From NCBI RefSeq assembly GCF_014529535.1, contig NC_050737.1, positions 1,307,921-1,371,920 of the forward strand: a stretch of 64,000 bases of DNA. The letters are read 5' to 3'. How positions within the stretch are numbered: position 1 is the stretch's first letter; every line of letters starts with the position of its first letter. Position numbers and translations under genes: made by a program. The notes under the pieces were generated by a model. That model saw only the letters and a program-made list of their open reading frames with translations. It did no database searches and was not told where the DNA came from. Below, one piece after another: positions 37,670 to 46,333 of the stretch. This DNA is from Bradysia coprophila (lineage: Eukaryota; Arthropoda; Insecta; Diptera; Sciaridae).

Positions 37670-38492
37670 TATTTACATGTAAAAAATTCACCTACTGTGT
37701 GTGTCGTCGGTTTTTTTGTTTGTGTGAAATCGGGAGAACCGATTTACCGTATTTACCTCTTAGGCCCAATAACTGTTAACAGTAAGAAGGGTAAACATTT
37801 ATTTCAGCGTTTTTGATTTTTTTTTTTTTTATTCAATTGAGAAGTTTGTAACCAAAGCACTGAAAGCACAAGCAAAAGAACCTTCCCTAATATTTGGGAA
37901 TTAATTCCAAAAAATTCAATAAATTCCCATTTTTTTTCTTTTTCAGATGTTTTACGAGCGTTTAATTACAAAAATGCAAAGAAAAAAATTGGGAATTGAT
38001 TGCTCCACTGAATTTATATAATAATTTTTGACTACTGCGTCATGGAGGCCTCTTATTTAAATTCTGATCTTTTACCTGTTCTTGGAGTGCGTAGGTATAA
38101 CGTAGATTCTTTCAAATCCTGTAACATTCGTTAAAAAGGAAATATCAACCGATCAAAAGACAAAGACTTTTTAATATCACATTTACAAGACTCTAACAAA
38201 TGGACCCTATTTATCAGTACGCAAATTTTAAGGAAACAAAATCAGATGCGACACAGATTTATGAGATTGGTGATTTCGAAATTATTTTTCTATTCACGGC
38301 TCCATGGTTCAGACGGTTTGGTGCATCTAGTGAATTTTATATCAATCATATGAGCAAAAAGGCCTAGAACCTTCTTCGTGAAAGTGTAAGAAGTAAAATC
38401 TTATAAATAAAATTGCATAATGTGCTCAGTTGCAGTCGAATTGAATGGAAATAACACAAAAATGTCATCTCTTCGTGTGAGTTTCCTGTAAT

Positions 38493-38914
38493 ATGACTGG
38501 ATACTATTACCTAGACGTATCACTGTAAGTACATATTTAAAATTACCGCTACAAATTGCCACCGAATCATTTGGAGGTTATGGCCAAACATTTAACCATT
38601 AAAACAAAAAAAATCATACTTTCAACAGTGACACAGATAGTCGACCAGAGCTGCTTTTACCCACTTACTTTAAAGGAAAAATTGATCAATCATTGCAAAC
38701 GGTTTTCGGTGAAATCGGTGGCCATACAACAGTTGACATATTGAAATTTGATCAAAACAATCAGCGTGCAATAATACGTGTGCCCAGTGCTTATTACGTT
38801 AAGCTCCGTGCTGCTCTCACTTTGATTTCATCATTCCAAGAAATCCCCTGCTGTATCAAAGTTAATACCGCATCGCCGGTACTGTTATCATTATTGGATT
38901 CGTCGTGGTCATAG
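38493..38914 (+). CDS. Rpp14: Ribonuclease P/MRP subunit p14-like protein
   Basis: Small protein subunit expected in nuclear RNase P, which trims tRNA 5' leaders. Two exons, 38493-38524 and 38629-38914, give 105 residues with a 104-bp intron. The core FGEIGGHTTVDILKFD...AIIRVPSAYYVKLRAALTLI and the tail VNTASPVLLSLL align in order with human RPP14 (GEV...LDIL...AILRI...LVKLW..LTLLGSY...VSPFLLAL). The N-terminus YYYLDVSL matches the YHYMKVCL block. The ATG at 38493 is preceded by an in-frame TAA. Its stop at 38912-38914 lies only 19 bases before the CHCHD4 ATG on the same strand, so both may share one mRNA. Confidence 0.82.
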
Positions 38915-38933
38915 TCAAATCGATCGATCAAAA

Positions 38934-39608
38934 ATGTCACTGTGCAAAGACTTTGGCAAAGATAAAGTCATATTCGCTACGAAGGAAGACCACTCCACAC
39001 CGAGCACTGTGCAGGTAATGGATCATTAACATTGGACATTTTTCATGTTTTGCATTGAGAACATTTCATTTCAGCTAGCACCTACAGAACCGGCGCCTGG
39101 ACTCATATTGGAATCTGGTGATATCAATTGGAATTGTCCGTGCCTCGGCGGAATGGCAACAGGACCTTGTGGAGTAGAATTTCGGGATGCGTTCTCATGT
39201 TTTCATTACAGGTAAAGTTCAGTTTCGAGAGAATTTAGTTGCTCTCAATTTAGCGCATGACTGTCTGCAGCTAAACGCTGGGATCGTTTCGAGCCCAGAC
39301 TAACGTCGGCTCATTCAGAAATACTTCATAGAACCGAATCCAGTAATTTCAATTTGGTTTCTTTTTTCAGTCAAGAGAGTCCCAAGGGATCGGATTGCTT
39401 CGACGCATTCAAAACGATGCAGGAATGCTTTTCCAAATATCCGACCGTGTACAATAAATCTGGTGACGATGAAAACGACGATTTGGATGAAGTGCTTAAC
39501 GTAAGCAGTCCAACCGACAATAATATAGATTCGGTGGATCAAATCGATGAACCCAAAGAGATTGAGCAAAAAACGCAACAAAGTTCAAAAGAAATTTCGG
39601 CCAAATGA
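38934..39608 (+). CDS. CHCHD4: Mitochondrial intermembrane-space import oxidoreductase CHCHD4/Mia40
   Basis: Puts disulfides into small Cys-rich proteins as they enter the mitochondrial intermembrane space. Exons: 38934-39014, 39075-39211 and 39371-39608, giving 151 residues. The redox-active CPC is in [15 protein letters not shown]. The twin CX9C pairs are [11 protein letters not shown] and [11 protein letters not shown], with FSCFHYS between them. The tail is acidic (DDENDDLDE), as in animal CHCHD4. There is no N-terminal membrane anchor, again as in animals. AATAAA lies at about 39689. The last codons and 3' UTR are duplicated at 42399-42552, where the stop TGA reads CGA. Confidence 0.95.
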
Positions 39609-39731
39609 TTCCTTAATAATTGTAAGTGGAAAATGGGACAGGTCTCTTGTTAAAACACAAAATTTAGTGAAATGTTATTAATTTACGAAATAAAATAAAA
39701 ATAGAACGTTTGGAGCACCACTCTCTTCTTT
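39565..39731 (+). repeat. CHCHD4 3' end, original of a direct duplication
   Basis: The last codons, stop, 3' UTR and poly(A) signal of CHCHD4. About 150 bp of it recurs at 42399-42552 in the same orientation with roughly 90% identity (shared words: GTTCAAAAGAAATTTCGGCC, GATTCCTTAATAATTG, CGTTTGGAGCACCACTCTCT). Confidence 0.85.
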
Positions 39732-39800
39732 GTGCAAACGAATGTTAAATTCTGTGGTTGGCATCCTTTCAAATGAAAATGTTTTCGGCGAAATATGTAA

Positions 39801-41555
39801 TTACAGCTTATTTAATATCATGCGATGCTTTACTTCCACCTCGCGTAATTTTGTTAAATCGCCCGCTGCATTGCACAGATCCTCCATACAATCAATACAA
39901 CTGGACAGAAGTTGCTACCAATACAGAATAAAAAATCAAAAAAATCTTTGATTTTCAAAAAAAAAACTTAACAAAAATACCTGTGGTGTCAGAACTGGTA
40001 TTCCTTGAGAACGGTAATTCGATCATGTCCAGAGTCTAACTTCCAAAAAAAGGACGGAGAAATTTTTTTGAGACGCGGCAACTATATATAGCCGAACATT
40101 TCAGTTTCTACCCTTTGGTTTATATCACCATAAAACATATTCTATCATATTCTCGCTTCAAATACGAGCAAAACGAGCTATCACTCGACTATATAGGTTT
40201 AAAATTGCCGGAGATACATCGTTTTGAAATTGGTCACTTTTCATACAAAATACACCAAATTGACTTTTCTCAAACAATCAAAATCTTTCAACTTACTCTG
40301 TATGTTTCTATCTCTATCTATCTATCTATCTATCGACGGTCGATCTCGGAAACCAGTCAGCCAATCTCCATGAAATTTTTCTGGAGTCTCAGGGTGGGCA
40401 TAAAAATGAATATGTGATACGCCATTACCCCAGGAAAAACCAGAATTTTGTTTTATTGGCCTCGAAGTGGTTTCTGAGTGTGGTTTTCGAGGGTCGGGAG
40501 CGCGTTTTCGGCTGTAGCTTAGCTGTATTGAAACCTACAGAGGCGTGCGACCTATCAAATGAAAGGTATTCGTAACACGATTCGAACAAAAAAATAATTA
40601 AAAAATCGGAACAGAGGGGCATATGTGAAAAATGTCGAAAGTTGGAAATGGGTGGTTCAATTGGGGTTTTGGAGATATTTCTTGAATGGTGGACGATTTT
40701 CGTCAAATTTTCGATTTTCGTCAAACTTTCGATTTTCTGTTATAAACTGTTATAAAAAGCAGTGTTCTAAAACTTCTGAAACGACTGATATCCCAACAAA
40801 AATCTCTTCGAGAAAAGTGTGACGCAGTCTTTGTAGTACAACTTCTAAAATGAATGATATCGCTAGAGTTGACGCTTTCAGCTTCGTTACTCAAAAATTA
40901 AATTTTACACCCAATTTTAGTTCAAACAAGCTGGCTTAGTTTTTCTCATCATCTGCCAAATAATTTTTACCAAAAAAAATTTGACTGGAAACAACCAAAA
41001 TTTTACCAAAAAAATCTGCGTCGCAAAGTGGCAAATGTTCAGGAACAGACCAGCAAGAAAATTTATCTGCCACATGCGACGCAGATTTTTTTGGTACAAT
41101 TTTGGTTGTTTCCAGTCAAATTTTTTTTTGGTAAAACTTATTTGGCAGATGATGAGAAAAACGAAGCCAGCTTGTTTGAACTAAAATTGGGTGTAAAATT
41201 TAATTTTTGAGTAACGAAGCTGAAAGCGTCAACTCTAGCGATATCATTCATTTTAGAAGTTGTACTACAAAGACTGCGTCACACTTTTCTCGAAGAGATT
41301 TTTGTTGGGATTCAATATCGGCGTAGATTACGTTAGCTCTGGCGCAAACCATTATACATTTTAGTTTAGAATTGAGTGCAATATATTTACAGGATTCAAT
41401 ATCTTCGAACGTTTCATCAGCTTCCGAATTTCGTATCATTCTTGGGACAGTAGTTATGTGAGTTATGTCATTAAAAATTCCGAATAAAACAAAAAGTCTT
41501 ACCTTGACTTTAGTAGGAAACAAATAAGTTTTTTCACCTCATGCACAAATCGCAT
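39801..41555 (-). CDS. Small unrecognised gene containing a large hairpin
   Basis: No family was recognised. Three exons are proposed. Exon a, 41555-41503, starts ATG (MRFVHEVKKL) and ends at AG|GTAAGA. A 62-bp intron ends CCCAAG. Exon b runs from 41440 (MIRNSEADETFEDIES, then LNSKLKCIMVCARA) and continues ESQQKSLREKCDAVF to a possible donor at 41269|GTAGTA. Exon c, 39914-39801 (QLLSSCIDCMEDLCNAAGDL, then TKLREVEVKHRMI), follows a long pyrimidine tract and TAG and ends in a stop. The joined protein would have about 112 residues, be helical and rich in Lys/Glu and Cys. The exon b end and the b-to-c join are guesses, because b runs into the 520-bp hairpin at 40791-41310. It is convergent with CHCHD4. 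Confidence 0.42.
40308..40336. repeat. (TCTA)n microsatellite
   Basis: About six tandem TCTA/TATC units (CTATCTATCTATCTATC), the first with one irregular CTATCTC. A simple repeat in the presumed intron of the small minus-strand gene. Confidence 0.9.
40791..41310. repeat. 520-bp near-perfect hairpin
   Basis: The left arm starts TCCCAACAAAAATCTCTTCG and the right end is its exact complement. The arms, about 240 bp each, differ at only about five positions, and the loop near 41045 is very short. The right arm, read on the minus strand, continues the open frame of the small gene at 39801-41555. No clear target duplication is seen at the ends. It may be a foldback transposon or an inverted duplication of host sequence. 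Confidence 0.85.
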
Positions 41556-42079
41556 TTTATTAAAAAATAATGATCGATATATAAACCATATAAACCAACA
41601 AATGAATGGCCCAGGCCGGTAACAAACATGACAGATCGTCACACACGACACACACTCATTCACTTTGACACCGTGGTGAATAGCGAGTGGAGATGGAGAA
41701 GTTAACTTTGGCGGGAGATCTATGTATTTATCGTTTCGGGATGAAGAATACTATTTTTTTTTCTTACGTGGAAGAGCCATAAAGCATACTTTAAGATTAT
41801 CTTCTAGTGAAAAGAAATTTTTGATGCGGGACTATATCCCAAACAGACTGATTGTCCGACTCTAATTTTGGTTAAACACTAATAGGTGATCGGACCGAGA
41901 TTTTTAAAGATCTGCTTGATCTGCATTTTCTGAATGTGAAGAATATCTGAGCCAGACCTGACCTCCTCATTATGATAATTTCTCATTGATCCACATTGAT
42001 TTCGAACAGGACATTGATTTCGTTTCTCAACATTCGGTCCTCTTCTGCGAAAAACCCATCCTCAGTGTCAAATTCCCAT

Positions 42080-42285
42080 TTTTGCTTCAAACTTCTTTCA
42101 TTGATTTCACACTGAAGATGGGATTTTGATCCACTACAAGTTTCGCTTATTTAATGCAGAATACGATCAGCTATCGCCCCTATCAATTCAGATTGCAACG
42201 CTCGATCTACGAGTAGCAGCAACAATTTAAGGGAAAATTGTGAAGCTTCAAATTTCTTTCATTGATTTCACACTGAAGATGGGTC
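42080..42285. repeat. Direct repeat of about 35 bp
   Basis: The words CTTTCATTGATTTCACACTG and AAGATGGG occur at about 42095-42122 and again at about 42255-42283, with similar sequence before them. A small local duplication in non-coding DNA between the small gene and the SAP/J-domain gene. Confidence 0.7.
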
Positions 42286-42398
42286 TTTTGTCCTTTTATA
42301 TTCCTATATTGTTGTAGAGTTTCATTAGACGCTTCTAATGGTACCTCATACGATAATAAATTCGTAAAATTAAGAACGTAATAGGCAAAATTCGACGG

Positions 42399-42552
42399 AG
42401 CAAAAAAGTTCAAAAGAAATTTCGGCCAAACGATTCCTTAATAATTGGAAGTGGAAAATAGCACAGGTCTCTTGTATACAAAATTTAGTAAAATGTTATT
42501 AGTTTACGAAATAAAATTAAAAGAAAACGTTTGGAGCACCACTCTCTTCTTC
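42399..42552 (+). pseudogene. Duplicated 3' end of CHCHD4
   Basis: Copy of the end of CHCHD4, from GAGCAAAAAAGTTCAAAAG through the 3' UTR to the poly(A) region. The stop codon position reads CGA instead of TGA, and there are small indels. It lacks all functional CHCHD4 motifs (CPC, CX9C), so it is a fragment only. It lies 2.7 kb downstream of the original and flanks the far side of the block holding the small minus-strand gene. Confidence 0.8.
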
Positions 42553-42801
42553 GTGACTTAAATGGTGAGTTTGTTTTTCTTTCGCCTCTTTTTCCTGTTT
42601 CATTTCCGAAATTGTTTAGCTACTTAAGGGAGTACACCCAGCTACCAAAGATTTATCGTTCCTACTCTCATTATATTCGTACTATTCGTATAAAGTAATT
42701 TCCGTCGTTCTTTGGTGGTAGAGTAAAAAATCGATTTTCTGTTAATCGAACAAATTTATTTCAAAAACCTTAAATGCCAGAGGTTTCATTTCCCGTCTCT
42801 A

Positions 42802-44478
42802 CTATTTCTTCTTCTTTCCGTCGGTGATCTGCAAAAATTCTTCATTTCCATGCACCATCTTTTCCAGCTGCCCGATGATGGCTGATTTGGTTTTGTGAGG
42901 TGAAATACCGAACGATGCACAAACGCATTTGAGCTGAGCGACACTCATACTCTCCAAATTCGACGGAAGATCCTGTAGCGTTATTTTCATTCTCTTCTTT
43001 GCCGGGCCATCGTCGCCACTCTCACCTTGCGTCAGCATTCGTTTGGAGTCCAGCGAATTACGATGCCGTGCGATTCTAGCTATGAGCTCGTCCTTACTGC
43101 CGGTGCTATCCAATTTATAGGATTCGCACATTTTTTGAAGCTGTTTCTCAGTTAGAAGCCACATTTCGGTGGTCTTTCCGCCCAAGTATTCCCACGACTG
43201 AACGTTTTGTACTTCCTCTTCCTTCTCTTGCAGTTTCTTTTTCGCATCAGCAACTTCTTCCTCTTCCTTGAGTCGCTTTTCGTAAGCGGCTATTTTCGCC
43301 TTATCCTTGCAACCTTTCAGATGATCGAATCGTATGTTTAAACCGTCTTCTTCCAATTCCTCACCGCACCGTGGGCATTTGTCCAACAAATTCATTACGA
43401 ACAGCTTCTCTTTGCCCTTCGGATCAGTTTTTGATTGTCGAGACTGTGCTCGTCTCTCGCGTTCAGCAAGTTGTTCCTTTTCTTTAAGGATTTTCTCCCG
43501 TTTCACCCGTATCTCTTGACGATATTCACGCTCTCTACGATCGGAAATGTGAAATATGAAGAATCCAAATGGCTTGTTGCATTTGCCATTCGAGCATTTG
43601 ATTTTGCGATGGTAGTCGTCGGGATGATATTCGAATTCTTTTCGACAGAAAGGGCACTTGTGGATAGCGGTCATACATCCGTAGTCGAAGAGACAGAGAG
43701 CACAATTATAGGTTTTTAGTCCCATCATCATGAAATTGTAATCGTACGGTTCCACTCCGCTGTCCGGTAATCCCCACTCAGCTTTACAACGAGGACAGAA
43801 TACTTGTGTACGATGGCAGTCGTCATTTGATCGCATCACTTTTTTCTTTTTGTCTTCTTCCTCCTCTTCCAGAAAGAGTTCAGGTTGAGAGAGTCTTTCA
43901 TACGCATTGACCAAACATTGAAAAGCCTTTGTTGCATCCGGGAAGATGCTTTGCAATTTATCAGGATGTATAAGCAGCGAAAGCTTGAGGTATGCTTTTC
44001 TCATCGTTGCCACTGAAGAGTCGGTTGTAATATTTATTCCGGATGCAGACAAAATGGATTGATAGTCGGATTGCATTTCCAATATTTGCTTGGCAACGAT
44101 GATTCCTTGTGGTTCGTTCGAATTACTTCCCGAACTACTGCCAGCGGCATCACCAGAAGCGTTAGTCTTACCTTTTGCTTTCAAATGTTCAATCAAACTG
44201 GAATGCAGTTCGTCTTTATCGCCTGTCGGGTCCATTCCGAGCTGTGCCACAATTTTCCGTAACTCAGGTTGCTTCAGTTCGAACGGGGTGGTCTTCTGAC
44301 CATCTTGCATGACGAAGAGATCCATGAATTTTACGTCCATGTACATACTGACTCGCTTGGCAGCGTCACCGTTCATGGGCAGACCAACGGATTTGAGATA
44401 TTGTTTCAGGTCGGGTAATTTCGCTCTCGACAAGGTTTTGCTCTCCCAGAGTTTTTTTAATGACGCTTCGGATGCCAT
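42802..44478 (-). CDS. SAP-domain, J-domain and zinc-finger protein, intronless coding region
   Basis: About 558 residues in one exon. Parts in order: a SAP-like segment (about 5-45, LPDLKQYLKSVGLP); a second (about 60-97, ELRKIVAQLGMD); a J domain with its HPD triad in LSLLIHPDKL (about 130-200); an acidic stretch EEEEEDKKKK; a Cys-rich zinc region (CPRC, CALC, CPFC, CSNGKC); a basic coiled coil; a second zinc motif CPRCGEEL...HLKGC; another coil; then SAP-like units QLQKMCESYKLDSTGSKDEL and AQLKCVCASFGISPHKTKSA. SAP domains bind DNA or chromatin and the HPD triad stimulates Hsp70, so a nuclear co-chaperone role is inferred. The start is ATG 44478 (caaaacaATGG). The frame stays open 26 codons upstream without an ATG, and CTTTTCCAG there looks like a 5' UTR acceptor. 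AATAAA lies at 42755-42760. Confidence 0.85.
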   Translation of the reverse strand: MASEASLKKLWESKTLSRAKLPDLKQYLKSVGLPMNGDAAKRVSMYMDVKFMDLFVMQDGQKTTPFELKQPELRKIVAQLGMDPTGDKDELHSSLIEHLKAKGKTNASGDAAGSSSGSNSNEPQGIIVAKQILEMQSDYQSILSASGINITTDSSVATMRKAYLKLSLLIHPDKLQSIFPDATKAFQCLVNAYERLSQPELFLEEEEEDKKKKVMRSNDDCHRTQVFCPRCKAEWGLPDSGVEPYDYNFMMMGLKTYNCALCLFDYGCMTAIHKCPFCRKEFEYHPDDYHRKIKCSNGKCNKPFGFFIFHISDRREREYRQEIRVKREKILKEKEQLAERERRAQSRQSKTDPKGKEKLFVMNLLDKCPRCGEELEEDGLNIRFDHLKGCKDKAKIAAYEKRLKEEEEVADAKKKLQEKEEEVQNVQSWEYLGGKTTEMWLLTEKQLQKMCESYKLDSTGSKDELIARIARHRNSLDSKRMLTQGESGDDGPAKKRMKITLQDLPSNLESMSVAQLKCVCASFGISPHKTKSAIIGQLEKMVHGNEEFLQITDGKKKK

Positions 44479-45558
44479 TGTTTTGAAATACTGGGACAAT
44501 TGACGGAGAAAATATCTGGAAAAGAAAACGTTTTCGATTGGAAGGAAGGACTTCACAATTTTAATGTAATCGGACAGAATTTTAAAAAGATTTCATCCTA
44601 AAATCAGAAATGTAATTCCTTTGCATGCAAGAAGTTTAACGTCTTGTCGGCTTACTAGCGTTCCGGCCGACAGATTTACGGAAAGATAGATTGCAAATGG
44701 AAAATCTTTTATGTTCCAGTTCTGAACCGATTTGTAAATGTTTTTACAGTTCAAATTCCGGATTGCGCACTCACATTGGTCAAATTTAGACGATGTTACA
44801 AGATAATGTTGATCTTACATTAGAAAACACAAATTAAATTATTTTTGTAGCCCAAAGTCGAGTAAAATTATTGACGAACAGAAAACAAATAATAAATAAT
44901 TTTGACAGAGTTCGCTCTCATACGGTGAAAAAGCGCGCGGTTAACGTAGAGAGGGAGACAAGCCATATTTTTATATCGAAAATTTCGTCCATAGAATATC
45001 AATATGAAGATCTTTCAGAAAATGTGTTCCATAGTTGAGATGGCATGGTGACGCCTTAAATTTTTAAACATGTCTAAGTGCCCAGATAATTTTTGGGTGC
45101 CGATCAACGACAGAACTCCTTCTTCTGCATCTTACATTTCCCAACAAAACAGTCAGATTAGGACACAATAACAAAAGTCCTCAAACTCATTGTGAGAAAT
45201 CAAACCTGACAGTTTAACTCAGTGAAGAAAAAAATGTTTCTGAAGGATTTTCAGATCCAGATGTGATCCGGATATGATCGAGATGACTTTGAAATGGTTG
45301 GAGCGTTCGTCATGTCTGATAATGTTACCATTTTAATCAATTCGATCCTTTAACCGAGTGGTCATTTGACTACAGGTATGCGATATATCAAAATGAAACT
45401 GGATTCTCAGGATTCGCTAAAGGAATTTGTCATTACAAATTTTCGTTGACCTGTAAGAATTACTTAATTGTATAGGAAAATGCTGTTCGGAAACTAAAGC
45501 ACAAGCGTAATAGATTTTTGTATCATACTATTACGTTTCTATACCGTAATTTATCGTA

Positions 45559-45900
45559 GTTCGTGCTACTTCACAAAATTTTGAGTTTGAGCATTGATAA
45601 CGTGAAAAGTGTTGATGGAATTGGCTTAGACTTAGTGTCAACTTGAAGTTTGTTTAATTAATTAACGATTAAATCAATAATTTCATGAACAAGATTTAAT
45701 AATTAAGAGCAACTTATATTTTATTGATGATGCAGCTTCGTGCTATGCTGATCGCGGTTCGTGCTTTTGTATGAATCTTATTTCGTGCTACCATACAAAT
45801 GTCAGCACGAAACTAGATACATCGAATCAAAGTTCGTGCTATCAAAATTTTTGCATGTAAATTCCCATAAGCGAACCAAGATCATTTTTTGATAGCACGG
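45559..45900. repeat. Cluster of TTCGTGCTA motifs
   Basis: Seven matches to (T)TCGTGCT(A) within about 340 bp: forward at about 45559, 45736, 45757, 45781 and 45832, and inverted (AGCACGAA / TAGCACGG) at about 45803 and 45893. The last two form a small hairpin around GATAGCAC. Spacing is irregular, so this is not a simple tandem repeat. Confidence 0.55.
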
Positions 45901-45949
45901 ACCCAGATAATTTACCTTAATACATTTCATCAAAAAATTACTAATGTCA

Positions 45950-46110
45950 GAGGTCTATTTTTTTTGTCAACCAACTTCACAGCTATGACATTTCATTGAT
46001 ATTTTACCAAAGTGAAGTTATATCACTTGAAAATAGAGCGCAAAGAAAGAAGTACTAGAAAAAATTGTGGAGGCTCTACAGGCCAACCGAGGTTTCTATA
46101 AACAAAAACA
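45950..46110. repeat. Dispersed foldback repeat, copy 2
   Basis: Diverged relative of 5060-5215. Shared features are a CACTTGAAAATA-like word, GCGCAAAGAAAGAAGTACTA and CTCTACAGGCCAACCGA. It lies 0.2 kb upstream of SMC1. Confidence 0.5.
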
Positions 46111-46333
46111 TAGAAACTGTTTTATTACTGGGCTATCACGCAATCATTTCCAAAATCAAGAAAAAAAAATGTGCTGAGCTCCCGCACTGTATCAACACAA
46201 AAAAAAAATGACAGTCGCACGGCAGCCATTTCTAAAAACTTCGTTTATGTGTACAAAACAATTTTGTGAACATTTTAACAATTTTGTCCGATCTGTGAGT
46301 AAATTGTAATGTAACTTAAGTGAAAACTCGAAA

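Larger units (their letters stand above)
36394..38492. other. Intergenic region SIRT2 to Rpp14
   Basis: Divergent promoter region with four inverted-repeat structures: about 36485-36570 (GAAATAGCGATTTCA mirrored), 36767-36908, 37031-37200 and 37404-37669. It also carries one copy of a dispersed 85-bp element (37266-37350). A 55-codon open frame from an ATG near 38200 just before Rpp14 has no family and was not called. Confidence 0.6.
44479..46333. other. Divergent spacer between the SAP/J-domain gene and SMC1
   Basis: A bidirectional promoter region of about 1.85 kb. It holds the TTCGTGCTA motif cluster (45559-45900) and the second copy of the dispersed repeat (45950-46110). No coding region was seen. 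The SMC1 5' UTR probably begins after 46200. Confidence 0.55.

Noticed and set aside
38199-38366. 55-codon open frame MDPIYQYANFKET just upstream of Rpp14
   Set aside because: Short, no family, no splice link to Rpp14, whose own ATG has an in-frame stop upstream.
40100-40760. Possible transposon fragment around CTCGGAAACCAGTCAGCCAA
   Set aside because: Reads like a generic repeat, but no ends, coding frame or second copy was found in the window.
40981-41210. Plus-strand open frames within the 520-bp hairpin
   Set aside because: They arise from the palindrome, with the same sequence read from both arms, and have no coding character.
44479-44556. N-terminal extension of the SAP/J-domain protein
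   Set aside because: The extension has no ATG (it would need GTG) and contains CTTTTCCAG, a likely 5' UTR splice acceptor. The ATG at 44478 has a good context.
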